Position numbers and translations under genes: made by a program. A stretch of DNA of 64,000 bases from Stenopsyche tienmushanensis (Eukaryota; Arthropoda; Insecta; Trichoptera; Stenopsychidae), in contig WACJ01000075.1 in NCBI GenBank assembly GCA_008973525.1, forward strand, positions 930,001 to 994,000, written 5' to 3'. Of this stretch, positions 12,767 through 25,203 are shown one piece after another; positions within the stretch are counted from its first letter, which is position 1, and each line of letters begins with the position of its first letter. The notes under the pieces are model-generated. The model did no database searches, was not told the DNA's origin, and worked only from the letters and a program-made list of their open reading frames with translations.

Positions 12767-12994
12767 AAAATGTTACCAATTATGCAAGACGTTCTTTAAA
12801 TGTTACCAAACATTTTATATTTTAATTGCCTCATTGTTTTCCTGTTGTTTTTTTTTTATTAACTTTTTTTATGCGATTTTGGGTATATTTTATATGGCTA
12901 TTTCCAAGTTGCAGTTTTAAAATCCATGGAACGCATCGTCATTTTTTCTATGTAAGTCATAGTTTTTTTTGTGCGATTTTCCACGGAACGCATC
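12767..12994 (+). repeat. AT-rich segment with internally repeated motifs
   Basis: AAATGTTACCAA occurs at 12768-12779 and 12798-12809, TGCGATTTT at 12872-12880 and 12972-12980, and CCA(T/C)GGAACGCATC at 12924-12937 and 12981-12994. The paired motifs suggest a decayed mobile element or a local duplication. A 67-codon acidic open frame ends at 12768 and is not recognised. Confidence 0.45.
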
Positions 12995-15702
12995 CTCCGC
13001 GCAAAATAAGTGAATAATCACATATATCACGGGAGTTTTGAAACAAATCATCCAAGTTCGCCTTCACAAGAATTTATTTCATCCAGATCGCGCTGGAATG
13101 AATGCTAATTCGTTATTATGAAAACATGATTGTAACTCGCAGAAGGTAGTCATAATAAAATTAATGGGGCATTAAAAGTGTGTCACATTAATGTCAATAA
13201 TGGCATTCATTTACATCGCGAAGATTAATTTTAATATACGATAAAAGCGAATCTGGATAATCGAAAATAAACATCTTTTGATTCATCATTTTATATTATG
13301 GATGACGTGAAATAAGATTTTTAAAAAAATCTTGCAATGCAAATATTATTTTGAGAAAAAATATAAATATATTCAAATGCCATTAGCGATCATTTCGTCT
13401 TTTTATACTAGACATTTGTTATTTTCTCATATTTATCGTTTGGTTTATTTATTCTCTTTTGTGGGGATCGAATAACAATCCACTAAATAAAAAAAAATAC
13501 ATATTTCCTCACATATTATATGAAAATATAAGAAATAATGAAGCAATTCGCAACTGAAGCGCCACTATCACAAACCGATTATATTTTCATATGAAAGCAA
13601 GTGATTTTGTGGATTATCACGTTTTTGTACTGTCATTCTAAATTAATCCAGTATATACGAGCGAATCACATCAACATATATCATATGGATTAACGACATT
13701 CATTTTAAATAACCCTGAAACCAAAAGGCTAATCAAATGAGGCTACCGAAAATAATTCACAGTTTGTTCGTTTAAATACAAATTATCAATACATCGGTAG
13801 AATTTACACAGAAACAAATATCAAAACCGCGACATAACAAAATTAAGATGGGGGGAAACTCATAGGGTTCAATCTTACTGATCATTTCACATAAAATTGA
13901 TTCGTATGGGGAACGTGGAATCGAACCTAAATATGCGAGGGGTTGAAATCATTGTTCGCACACATCCCAAGAATTTGAATGAAACTTAATTAAATTGCAT
14001 ATAAAAATACATAATTTGGGCGGCTCAAATTTTAAAATATTATGATAGCTAAACGGAGGCGTATTATTTAAAAATAGGGGAAAACAAAGCTTATACCGGT
14101 ACAATCCCATCTGCTAGATGAAACCCATTATTTTTTTACACAAAGGTGAACCAATTAATTACATACAAAGTCGACAGAGACGACCCGGATCTGTAAATTC
14201 GCTGCTATGATGAAATATCCAGACGTTGCTCCCTCTTTTTTAAAAAAAGAAAACTATATGATAAATCTAATAAATATCTACGAAGAAGTGTGAGTTTTAT
14301 GAATAATGACTCCGGATGTTGCGAGATGACAAAGCCACTACACGTTTTATCCGAATTACGAGATGAATACCTATTTCTGTTGAACAACGGCTTGAAAGCC
14401 GCCATACTACATTAACGCCGCCATGTCACCATATATCATTAACACGTTTTATACAGAAATAACGTGCTTTCATAGCAGCTCGTATATCATAGCCGGGTCA
14501 TCACATACTTAATGGTTGATCAATAAGGCGAGTGGGAGCCGGATTCAGCGGGTGGGTGGACATTTCACTACCGTAATCTGATTTTTTCCCCCCACGAGTG
14601 ACGACAAGACGAGCGAACAGTTTTATGTATTATGATGATTGCATTTATTCTCGGTTTCAATTCGATCCTAGTTTCTAAATGGCGTACTACGTTTCTCGCT
14701 TTCAAGACAGGTTCTTCGAAAAGTTTTCTCGTACTTGGGAACTTTGATAGTTTTGAACTTGCACGTGGGAAGAAGCAAACTGTAAACAGCATTCGTAAGC
14801 TTGATTAATAAAGTTCGAGCACAATCACATTTTAAAACTCGAGGAGCGGTTGCAATTTTTATGTGAACTTTCGACGAGAAGATTCTTCAACGGCACACAG
14901 GTAAATCTTTTCAATCACCATTATGAACAATTCACATATTCCGAGACATGTATTCCATATCCAGAGTGGTTGGCACTGGCGTATTCCTTTTGTTGTTTCC
15001 TTGCAGAGGCACTTATTTCACACATTTCACATTTTGACTACCACTTCACTTGTATTTATAGCATTATCCAAGCTCATTTAGGTGTTTACAGTTTGCTTCA
15101 TATGCAAATAAAAATTAAGCCTTCCGACGAATCTGTATTAAAAGCGAAATTCATAAAGATAAAAAGCGTGTACTTACATTACTAATCAATGGCAAAATTC
15201 CATCCATTTCAGTGCGGAACATAATTGTATTAGAACATACCTAGAAAGAAACAAAAGCAAAAATTAATACAAATTTAATAACAACATGATGTAAGTTTGA
15301 CAAAACAAGTGATTCCTAAACTCGGTTTTTACGCCATAAACTTAATATTAGGTACGATGGGATTATTTGTTTCACTGACCCAAATACTAATGGTGAGCGG
15401 CAAGCAAATCAAATCGAATTACGCTAATGACTCGCGATACAGGAAGACCGCACCCAAAAACTACCCCAATCATAACGCGGCACGGGAAAGCGACGGGTTG
15501 ATAAAAACCCTTTAAGGCTAAAAGACCGCTGAAACTCGAAATTGATACGGCTAATACGTCTATTCATAGCGACCAGCGCAAAACAACAGCGATTTTCGAA
15601 ATAGTTTTATCGGCGCGATCGTGCGTCGAAAAATAAATTCGGTGTGTGCTTTTAGTTTGTTAGCGGGCAAAATCGGAAAACGACCCGTAATAAATGGGCG
15701 CA

Positions 15703-15735
15703 GGGTGGCCGGGGGTGATTCCCCGGTCGCCACCC
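15703..15735. repeat. GC-rich hairpin
   Basis: GGGTGGC-CGGGG (15703-15715) pairs with CCCCG..GCCACCC (15721-15735) around GTGATT, leaving a small bulge. It sits in a short GC-rich patch in AT-rich surroundings. Function unknown. Confidence 0.6.
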
Positions 15736-16365
15736 GTTTCCCGGCTTGTAAACTCGGCGATATCCGGGTTACTTTTACGGCTCGAGCTAGCTTGGCTACT
15801 TGCCCGGTGTATATATGCTATTTGAGCATGCAATCTTGCACTATGTTGCATAAATTCCCGTTCCTGGAAGAGCATGTCGTGCAATCGACTGTTTCGGAAA
15901 TCAATTTGAGGAGGGAGGAAAAATCTCATTTAGTAAAAGCAGCATCTTACGTGCTCACATCCTCGCTGCATGCGAGTTCAAAGTAAAACATAGATCCCCA
16001 TTTAAACGCTATCGAGATTAAATGTATACATGTCTGTTCTCTATATAAACAAATTGCACAACGAATTAATAAAAAATAACTCGAAACAATCGGCGCATAT
16101 CAAAATCGATCGTCTCATTCGCACTCGAGCAAGCTGTCAGATCGAGAAAGGAAAAGTGCATCGGATGCGATTTTATAATGATTTTTTGTCTCAGTTAAAA
16201 AAGGTTTCGATTGATTTCGTCCTCCGTTAAATAAATAAATTTATCAAACGTCCCGCACGAACAGAAAGAAAAGCGAAACACTATTTCATAAGCGCACAAT
16301 TAAACGTTTCGTTACGTCTCGCTCGAGTGCAACAGTAGCGAAATTGCCGCAAGAAAATCCCGAAG

Positions 16366-16397
16366 TATAAAAGCGATTAGTCGGTGGTTGTGCAGTT
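16366..16397 (+). promoter_or_regulatory. possible TATA/initiator core promoter
   Basis: TATAAAA at 16366-16372 is followed by an initiator-like GCAGTT whose A is at 16394, 28 bases after the first T. This is the usual insect spacing. A GA-rich run (16488-16505) lies downstream. No gene is recognised after it, so it may be chance or an alternative or nested transcript start. Confidence 0.25.
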
Positions 16398-19217
16398 TAA
16401 TTTGTATTATTAAATTTGTGGTGTATTGCAGTCTATGGTCGGTTATCGGAAAACGATAAAATAAAGAGTAGCGGAAGATTGCGGCCAAGAGAGAGAGAAA
16501 GAGAGCGGATCGTTACTTTTATGGAGTGTTTCGGTGAAAGATAACAGTTTCAAAACTACACAATTGGATTATACGACGACGCTGAAAAGGGCGACGAAAG
16601 CTCTCGAGAGTCGGGAGAAAAACGGGACACATTTACTTTCATTTCCTGTCCGGGACGACACACATCTCCCGGCGCTGTGTCGACGTCCAAAAGAAAGTAT
16701 GGAAGCGGAAAAATTCATCATTTTAATGTGACGCCTTCCAAAGGGCTCCATTAGGGTCTGTGAAATGTTGCTTCGTCGATCTACAGAGGACTGACCAGTT
16801 TTTATATACTTTTGTCTCCTAATGGATTTAATGAATCTATCTGGAGATATTTTCAACGCGGATTACGGTAATCGATCAATATTATTGGCGAGATCGTTAG
16901 TTTTACTAACACCGGTAAATTGTAATTGTTGAATAATTGTTTAAATTGAGAAATGAAGTATGTAATTTATCGCGGAGCAGATAAGATCGATATAAATTCA
17001 GAGTAATGATCTCGTACCGCCGGTCTGACGTTAAATTTATGAGAACATAAACGAACGCTTTAAGTGCAATAGAATTGTCCGTGATTGGAGCCATAAGCGA
17101 GCACTTAAAACTTGAAAGGGTTGAATGAAACACTGTGGAGATATCTCACGAATCCCGCACAACACAAAACACAAGCGAGCGCCCCGGGGCTGCGTCGGGG
17201 GACGGAATCGACCCCGTTTATGTTAACCGCCTCAAAAAAACCGATCCGACAATTAGGCTTTTCAATCTTCGTCGAACTATTTAAGATTGGGCGCACGTTT
17301 ATGAGGTGCGTTAAAATGTCGGTCGCGTGCCACGCAACCGTTTCGTACTTAACGCGCGGAAACTATTCCATTGAGGAGGGACGACCCTCCTCAAAATCCT
17401 CCCGAATGTGATGTGTTTCTATGCAAACGCTTGGTATGTGGAACGACATCGATACGCCGTCGACACACGAGGCTTTATTTGCGACCATCAATCTGCCAAT
17501 CCGTCTTCTCGCCGATCTCGTTACATGCATCGACATCGAGAGTAACGTCTCTTCGGCGCTGCGATATTTCAGCTTCTCGGATTCACAGTTCTGGTTTGCG
17601 CAACGACCAACAGTTTATATTAATCGGGACATATTGTGATACAATTTTTTATTGTTGCTACACTTTCTGCCTTCCCATTTGAGTAATATCCTCCAGACAC
17701 GACATCGAACCGATCCGAAGCTGCCATTGTTGGCGTTGCCGCTTTTGAGCGTCAGAAGGCATCCGAGCAAACTATCTCCGGTGTAATCTCATTCTCATGC
17801 CAGTCGGCATTTTTTTACTCGACCGACGATGTAATTACAATTTAATTAAATATTATTATGTAAATATATCACAGGTACAATGTGAGATTATTTCCATTTA
17901 AAAACCGCATGTAAATCTTTCATTATCGTTCATATTCCAAAATGATTTGCATACATTAATGATAATGAGATCGATAGGTTAAATTCTTCGACGCTCAATG
18001 GACCGCCCATAAATTTAAAAATAGCAATATTATACGTGCGCTCCGGTACTTCATAATGCATTAGGATGCTGTTTGTTTTTATACTTCATCGTCTATTTGC
18101 TGCCAAAACAGCATCGCAATAAGCGAACCCGAAAAAATCTACAAGCATAATGAATGAAAATCCCTAAAAATAAACCAAATTACTACTTTTATCTATGAAT
18201 TTTCATTTCAATTAAGAAGAATAATGTTCATACAACGCAAATATGAAAGAACACAAACGCGATCGTCGAAATTAGAAATAAAAACAACCTAAACGCGGAC
18301 GCCGGAAGCGCAGTTATTCCAGTATGCGAAGATTGATATTGTAATAGGTCAATAAAATGCATACGCTTTTGATGCTCGCCTCTGATGGACTTTTAAACAA
18401 TCCAGAATAACGCAAATAAACGCTCATCAATATCGAGCTCTGCGGAAACCCGAAGCAATAAAGTTTATACGGTTTTGGCAGGCGAAACGTACGGCTTTAT
18501 GATTTTCATTCGGGTCGGTCCGAATCCGATTCAAAAGTTCCGGGAGCGCTGCGCGTTTTAAAAAGCAAATATGAGAAAGCCGGCGGAAGTTAATCGGGGC
18601 GAGTAGACAATTAAGGTAAAGAAGATGGATAAGGCCGTTCTCGGTCTCCAGTGTTCCACAATTTGCTCGGCATATTATCGTAATCGTCATCAATTTAGTC
18701 CATTCCGTTATTCGGGCCACCCCGCGCCTCGCTCCCGGAGAGTCGGGGGCGCCGGAAGATTCCTCCCCCGGGAGGGCGGGAGATAAAAGCCACCGCCGCC
18801 CCCTGTGTACATTCCCCGGCGTTTGTTTCGTAACTAAATGGCGACCGTGCCGTCGCAATTCAAGCTTTTGAATATTTGAACAAGCAGCTCGTCTTATCAA
18901 AGAGAGGGAATATTTCTTTCCTTCTTTTGTGCCTTCCATCCACCAGAAAGCCGGCATTTAAATGAATTACCCTCTTATGCTTTTCCACTCGACCGTTTTT
19001 TTTTTTCTTCCTTTTTTTTCTACATGCGTTTTATGAGAACGTATTGAGTGCGTTAAACGACCGGAAAACAATTATTCTAAAACAACCTTTTCACACCTGA
19101 GCTCAGACTCTTACATGGATTAAACGAAAGTAAAAAAAAAGATCAGATGTTACTTTTAACGTCCTTCTATAAAACTACCATGATCAAATACGTTCAATTT
19201 CATTACGTCAACATTAA

Positions 19218-20658
19218 GGGGGGAGATACCTTTAGAATTTTCAAAAAATTGAAATTTTTTTTTTTACATAATTCGAATGTATAATATGTTAAAAATATAC
19301 TGTTAAAAGGAAAAATTGAAATATTGAATATAAATGGAATTATTGTCAAAAACGTCAGTCCGCATACTGTCATCAACTCGGGTAGTCGGAGAGCTTGGGT
19401 CGGAGCAATGCTTCTTTCACAGTACGTTTGTATATTTTTTAACTTTCAAGGCAATTTTAGATTTTAAACCTTACGGTGATGATTTGACTATTGTGAAAAG
19501 TGAGTGTGTTGGCCATGTCGAGAAGAGAATGAGCTCCAGACTGCGACAGATAAAAAAAAATTCAAGAAAAGGGAAGTTGATAGAAAACGTTGTAAAAAAA
19601 CTTACAACATATTATGGTTTAAGTATTCGAAGAAACGTTAGTGTGGAAGATATGAAACGAGAAATTATGGCTACTTATTACCATATTTTTTCAACGAAAA
19701 AAAATCCACAACACAACAACTCTCCGACTGGAGCCGAGATTTGGTGCAAATGGCAGAAAGCCATCGCTTTAGGTAAAGATCCTCAGCTTGAAGATCTTAC
19801 TCCATTACTTGACGACGATATAAAACAACATCTTCTACCAATTTACGAAGGTTTGTCCAGACATGATTTACTGGAAAGATGCTTGGGTGGCCCAGAATGC
19901 CAACAAAAGTTTCAATGCGACAATTTGGCGAATATGTCCAAAGCACCTCAATTCTGGACTAAAAATTGTTGAAAGTATATTTAATGAAGGCTACACCTCA
20001 ATTCTCAAACTTATGAATGAGCTGGGTATAATTGTTGGCACCTATTGTAAAGTTTTCGCTGAAAATACCGATGAGGCACGAATAGTGAAACAGAACCGGA
20101 TGAGTTTTTCCGAAACCAAAACAGCTCGTACTGGTCGAAAACAGCAGCAGCTCGAAGATAATCAGCTTTTTTAGAAGGTCGAAGGTTTATTGTATGGATT
20201 CAGAATCGCCGATTGATCGGTAAATCACATTAAATTATAATTATACTGAATCAAAACTTTGAACGAGATTATCTCGAAACTCTGTTTTCAAAAACTGCTC
20301 GTTCTGTAACTCAAAAATTTATTGACCGATTAGGCTGAAATTTTCAGGGGTTTCTCTTTATAATATTATCGGAAGGATATACCTATAAGTTTAAAGATAT
20401 CGGGTTAATAAATATTTTTTTTGGGGTCAAAACTGTTGAAAAATAGCCAAAAATCTGGACTTTTTTTTTAACAGCCGATATAAATTTTATTTTTAAACTT
20501 TTTTATTATTTTATAGGTATATCCTTCCCGTTAATATATCAGTAATCGAAAAAAAATCAACTTTTTTATTTCAGATAAATAGAAAATTTTTGACAGGTGC
20601 AGCAGTTTTCGATGTCTCCCAGCAGACGCATTGATAGGGAGATACCGGCATCAACCCC
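19218..20658 (+). mobile_element. Kolobok/Mutator-like transposon relic, copy 1
   Basis: A TTAA (19214-19217) is followed by GGGGGGAGATACC, and the far end reads GGCATCAACCCC (20647-20658). The ends give an approximate inverted repeat GGGGnnGATRCC. Between them is a broken transposase. The 3' TTAA is not preserved (TCGT follows). TTAA targets and G-rich ends fit Kolobok-type elements, and arthropod proteins of this kind are usually labelled Mutator-like transposase. The right boundary is an estimate. Confidence 0.6.
19420..20174 (+). pseudogene. Mutator/Kolobok-like transposase, frameshifted
   Basis: The first frame contains LDFKPYGDD, then ECVGHVEKRMSSRLR, TTYYGLSIRRN, MKREIMATYYHIFSTKKNPQ, SWCKW-type GAEIWCKWQKA and DLLERCLGG. 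These are the ordered blocks of the arthropod Mutator-like transposase family (LKPYGD...CxGHVQKRMGTRLR...YYGLAIRR...SWCxWxxA). A frameshift near 19885-19895 moves the continuation to another frame, which reads NANKSFNATIWRICPKHL and FNEGYTSILKLMNELGI, then RTGRKQQQLEDNQLF. The N-terminal part before LDFKPYGDD (19334-19457) is not conserved. The gene is broken. Confidence 0.8.
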
Positions 20659-21437
20659 TCGTCATAACCCAAAAATATCCGACGTCCTACATATAGGACA
20701 CCGTTGACTGAATTAATAGAATATGTAAGTCCTATATTAATCATGTGTTTATAATAGAGATGATGTTGTAAATCATTTACAGTTCTTTCGTAGGATCGTC
20801 ATCATCTCATTTGGAACAGGTCTAGGTTGTTTCCGACAACATTTTAAATTTATCAAGTAAGCTACAAATCTTATTAAAGCTTTAAAACATCACCATAATT
20901 ATAACAAATTCTCTGGGTAGCAACATTTGCCCCCAATTCCTTTGTCAAACAAAAACACAGTATGACGCAAATTCTATTGTTGGTTCAGACAGCATTACCC
21001 TTAATAAGGATAAAATGCTTTTATATACAAACTGCTTACAAAAGATTATGTTAAAAACTACATCCTCTCTCCTACACGCTCTTAAATAATAATAGAATCA
21101 ATTAATAAAGGAATAAAATTTTGAAATTTTTCCTAGCAACACGAAATTAACATGAGCTGAATAATTAAGCCTTCGCACTCCAAGTGATTTTTAGTGAATT
21201 TGTCTACGATTATGTTTATGATAATACATTAGGAAAAAATGGTATATTACCTTAAAAAAATAGTTTTCCATATTAGGACACTTTATTGTAAACATATATA
21301 TATAAATATTCTGCTAGCTCTGGTCTTTTCAATTCCTGAGTAGCGAAGCTTTCATAATATGGTTCAATTGTGGAAATATAACATGTACGGAAACATTCCA
21401 GAAATTGACTAAATCGTAAAATTATCTATCCTAGAAC
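20659..21437. other. non-coding AT-rich stretch
   Basis: Nothing recognised between the Kolobok-like relic and hAT-like copy 3. Confidence 0.5.
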
Positions 21438-21812
21438 CAGAGCCGTAATTAGGGTATGAAGCGCCCGTGGCAAGTATCTAACTTAACGCTCTTAAAGAGG
21501 ACGGAGTGGCCATAATGTTTGTATGCTCAATCGGTCCAAATTTCGGACCGCTGATATGACGGATGAGTGCTTCGCGATCGAATACCATTCCTGAATATGT
21601 CTACAGAACGATTACAAACTCTCATTATGAAACGAATTTGTCCGTAGAGGACTGATCTGGTGGGTTTTTTAAATTTTACAATCTGTTGAAAATATTGTTG
21701 TATTTATTTTATCGCAAGTTTATCCCGGCTTTTAACGATAGCGAAGAAAAGAGGGACTAGACTAGTATATATTATAAAAACGGACAGGGTCAATTAATGT
21801 TGGTCCACTGTT
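21438..21812. mobile_element. hAT-like non-autonomous element, copy 3 (right end lost)
   Basis: It begins CAGAGCCGTAATTAGGG, with the subterminal GCGCCCGTGGCAA, and runs through the family core (TCGGTCC...CGGACCGCTGATATGA). It ends near TCAATTAATGTTGGTCCACTG, without the right terminal repeat. It belongs to the subfamily of copies 1 and 2. Its left flank is cctagaac, with no partner to test for duplication. It abuts a piggyBac-like end. Confidence 0.7.
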
Positions 21813-21849
21813 TCAAAAAATAAAAATATTAGAATAGCTCTAAATAATT

Positions 21850-21909
21850 GTATCGAGGCTGGATTAAAAAATGTCGAGACCACCTCGACATTGGAGTTCA
21901 AAGGGTTAA
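21850..21909 (-). mobile_element. piggyBac-like end with perfect hairpin
   Basis: Read from the right: TTAA (21906-21909), then CCCTTTGAACTCC, then a perfect 9-bp hairpin AATGTCGAG/CTCGACATT (21870-21892) with loop ACCAC. CCCTTTG next to TTAA is typical of piggyBac-type ends. The partner end was not found. Confidence 0.5.
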
Positions 21910-24299
21910 TTAATAACAACCAATGTGATAAATGAAGCTCTCCTAAGTGAAAATGAATATAACAGACGATTATGAATTCATTTTAAAATACACAAATAAG
22001 TATTATTACTGATCCTATATGTAAAATATTTCAGCAATAAATTAGAGCAGCGAATGGCCATGACAGCCAAGATTAGCTCTGGTCATAAGTTCAACTTGCT
22101 GTCAAAAGATTTAATAATTTTTCTACATTATTTTGAAGGGCAAAATATCTATTTAGAAAAACAGAGTGGATAGTTTTAAAGCAAAATTTCAAATTCATTC
22201 AAAACATATACGAATATTTTATAAAATATGTAGTCTGAAAATTTGAGTAACAAGTTAGATCCTTCCTTTAGTTTAAATCCTAAGTGAAGCATATAAAAAA
22301 CTAGAAACAAATCTATCAATCAGACGCTCAATGAGTATGTGATGCAATTTAAATACAGAATAATAACAATCTGCGCGTGTGCGGTGTGACAATCGATATT
22401 TATTGTTACGCGATGTTCCTTTGATCGCGTTTTGAATGGAAACGGAAAAAAATCACCTCAAAGGTAAATAAGAGTCGTTCGCATTCTATAAAATATAATT
22501 AATCGCTTGTTTATATACGCTATAATGTATCCAAACATTGGAAACCGATTCCATTTGCTTATTTCTAAAACACGAATGAGCCGATGATGGACATGTTTAC
22601 ACAGCTCCGTGGCTTATACGCGATGTTTGGATATCCTCAACAGTAAATAGCATTATATTGCTGTTTGATGAAAAGAAATCAGCACTCGATTTATGCAAAT
22701 AAACACGCCAGAGGAGCACGGATCGATCATGAAGTAAGAGAGTAAACAGAACCGTCATATTTACACGCCGAAAAATGTTTTCAAAGATGCGAGCGCATTC
22801 GCTTTCGAGACAAAAATATCACATCGTCGGACTTTATTCGCATCCGGGCATCGACATTCCGATGCGCTCCCTCAAATAACCGATTGGGCGCCCTTCGTTC
22901 CAGAGAAATATTTGATTCGGGCTCTCTTATTCCAGTCGGATTGGCGAGTCCCTGCAGTGATGTGACGTTGAACGTTTGGATACATTCAGATGGATGTTTT
23001 CCGGAAGACCTATCGTGACGCCGGAAAGGCCGATCGGATCCTCGATGACAGACTTCCCGCGAAATTTATCTCGCGAGGATTTCCAGTACGGAGTGCAGAA
23101 TTAATGGTTCGATTCGAGTTATAACCGTGTGAAAAATTCTCGAGAAGAAATAGCGTGGGCGCCTCAAATATCCGTATCGTCATTAATTCACACTTATACG
23201 AAGCGTTATTAACATCTTACAATATTTACCGCGATACGAACGAACTCGACCGAATTCGTTCCTGCATAAAAAATATCATCAATCACTATTCGAATTTTAA
23301 GCACATACGAAGAAAACTGTTAACGAGCAAGCAAACAGCTACGTGCAAACATATTAGCATAACAAATCGAAGATTTTCCTCGATCGAATCCGCGTAATGC
23401 ATTCTTCGATGACGCGGCGCCACAAAAAATGCAGCGTCGATCCGTACATTTTTGAGACGTCGGATGTTAAATATTTACACATTTAATACAAATTCCTTAC
23501 GAAGACGAGAGATACTTCATCGTTTACACTTGTCAATGTAACATAAATGGGCTGACACGAAGCGCAAGAGCCTTTTATCAGCATCGCATTTTGATGGGAA
23601 TCGATGTTTCGATGATCAGATAAAACCAGTCGAAGTCCGTGAAAAAGCAGACGTAGCCGTTACCAAAAGTTGTGTTTCATTTTTTGCACAACGCGATGGT
23701 GATATCGAGAGTCAATAAACCGACTCAAATCGAACAGGACGATGATGACGACAAAAAAATCAATTTTGAAACAATCCCGTAAAAGACGTTAATATCTATA
23801 CAAATAATGCTTGCTAAACGAATACATACCATTAACACACAATCCAGTGCAAAAATATCATAAAACTGAATGAATGAGGATGAATCGTACATCAAGTAGG
23901 TATGTATTAATTTTCGTTTTACTAAAATCTCTTAATATACCTGAAAATTTCAGGTATTAAATATGAACTGCCCGTTTCAATATTTAAAAATAAAAGTACA
24001 TATACTCGTAAATTTACCAAATTAACAAATCTCACAAATACATGGTATATGAGTTTCTTAACAGCGATAAAAAAAAATAGCTCGGCATATAAACCTACTA
24101 AAGCGTTTGTGAAACATCGGGTGATACATTGGTTGTTCGTAAATGTCAAAGACTATAAAACAAATTCCGAACAGGAAATTACGATATCAAAAATAACAAA
24201 TCTTAATGTCTTAATTCATCAACCATTGAAAATTTTACTCCTATTCGACATTCGAAATTCTGGATCTGGTTAGATCACAATAGATCAAACTTTTCACAA
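21910..24299. other. non-coding, probably intronic
   Basis: Mixed composition, with more CpG at 22400-23700. No gene or repeat recognised. Confidence 0.5.
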
Positions 24300-25199
24300 A
24301 ATTTCGACTTATGAAGCCCCTCAGCATTCACACTAGTCCAGAAGACGCAGATTCTTGGTGCGAATTGCAAAAACATGCAACTACAAGATCGTTATATTTG
24401 CAGAAGCAACCTTCCTCTCTCACAGAGGATGTTCAGCAAATCTTAAGAGCCATTTATAAAGAATTAACGTCTGATAATGTATTGGAAAGATGTCCTTGAC
24501 TCGTTTCAACGAGTGCGTATGGTCTCTGGTACCGAAATATATTTTTTATGGCAAAAAAATACCTAGAAATCGCAACATATACTGCAGCCTGCATTTTTAA
24601 CGAAGCATTTAAACCTATTTTAAAAATAATGGATGAAAAGATGCATTGCGATTCGTGGAGACGCGCAACTAAGAACGTATACGACGTATACTATACGCCT
24701 TGCTAACCAATAAGTTCACAGATACGCCAAATTAGCTATAAAAGAAGAGACTGATGTAGCTGAAGAGTTTTTTTATGAAGCTAGAATCGCTGATTAGTGG
24801 TATATTTCCCTTTTAACAATTTTGAGGTACTTAAAACTTTAAACGCGTTTATTTCGAAACGACATTTTTACATGTAGTGTGGAAAGAATTTTGAAAAACC
24901 AAGCCGCCGATTGGTCTGAAATTTTACGAGCTTATTTTAAATATATATGGCTAATGGCAGTTCACAAAACCAGGTTAAAATATTTATTTAACCTTTGTGG
25001 GGGGGGGGTGTTTTTTTCCAAACTTTTATTCAAACTAGCGCCATTTTGTTACTTTTAAACAAAAACTATTCATTAACGATACTGTATATAAATATTATAT
25101 AAGTGCTATAATAAATCTCAAAAAGATTCATTTCATTATATGATGTATTTACTGAGAAAAAATTGTCTATTTTTTGGGCCTTCAAAGTGAAATGACCCC
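24300..25199 (+). mobile_element. Kolobok/Mutator-like relic, copy 2 (5'-truncated)
   Basis: The right end reads ATGACCCC followed by TTAA (25200-25203), the counterpart of the G-rich left end of copy 1. The non-coding tail after the transposase is laid out like that of copy 1, with (T/A)TTTCGAAAC-type blocks and CCGATTGG(T/C)CTGAAATTT. A G10 run lies within it (about 25001-25010). No left end is recognisable, and the left limit is approximate. Confidence 0.6.
24311..24800 (+). pseudogene. Mutator/Kolobok-like transposase fragment, several frameshifts
   Basis: SPEDADSWCELQKHA, LTEDVQQILRAIYKELTSDN and VLERC correspond to the SWCxWxxA ... PIYxxLSxxxLLxRCxGG blocks of the family. After a stop, other frames give FNECVWSLVPKYIFYGKK and then EIATYTAACIFNEAFKPIL, corresponding to the NESFNxxVWxxxPK and FNEGYxxIL blocks. 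At least two frame changes separate them. It is a second, more decayed member of the family seen at 19420-20174. Confidence 0.7.
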
Positions 25200-25203
25200 T
25201 TAA

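Larger units (their letters stand above)
12995..19213. other. non-coding, probably intronic
   Basis: AT-rich with GC-rich patches near 15690-15780 and 18710-18810. A GA-rich run lies at 16488-16505, and T-rich tracts lie near 19000. Open frames of up to 176 codons occur on both strands without recognisable content. Confidence 0.5.

Noticed and set aside
13905..13945. GGTTCGATTCC on the minus strand, like a tRNA B box
   Set aside because: No A box or cloverleaf arms fit around it.
14850..15185. Plus-strand 111-codon frame
   Set aside because: No family resemblance and no conserved start or splice context.
18427..18957. Minus-strand 176-codon open frame over a GC-rich patch
   Set aside because: Length follows from the GC-rich patch lacking stops. 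No domain or conserved motif seen.
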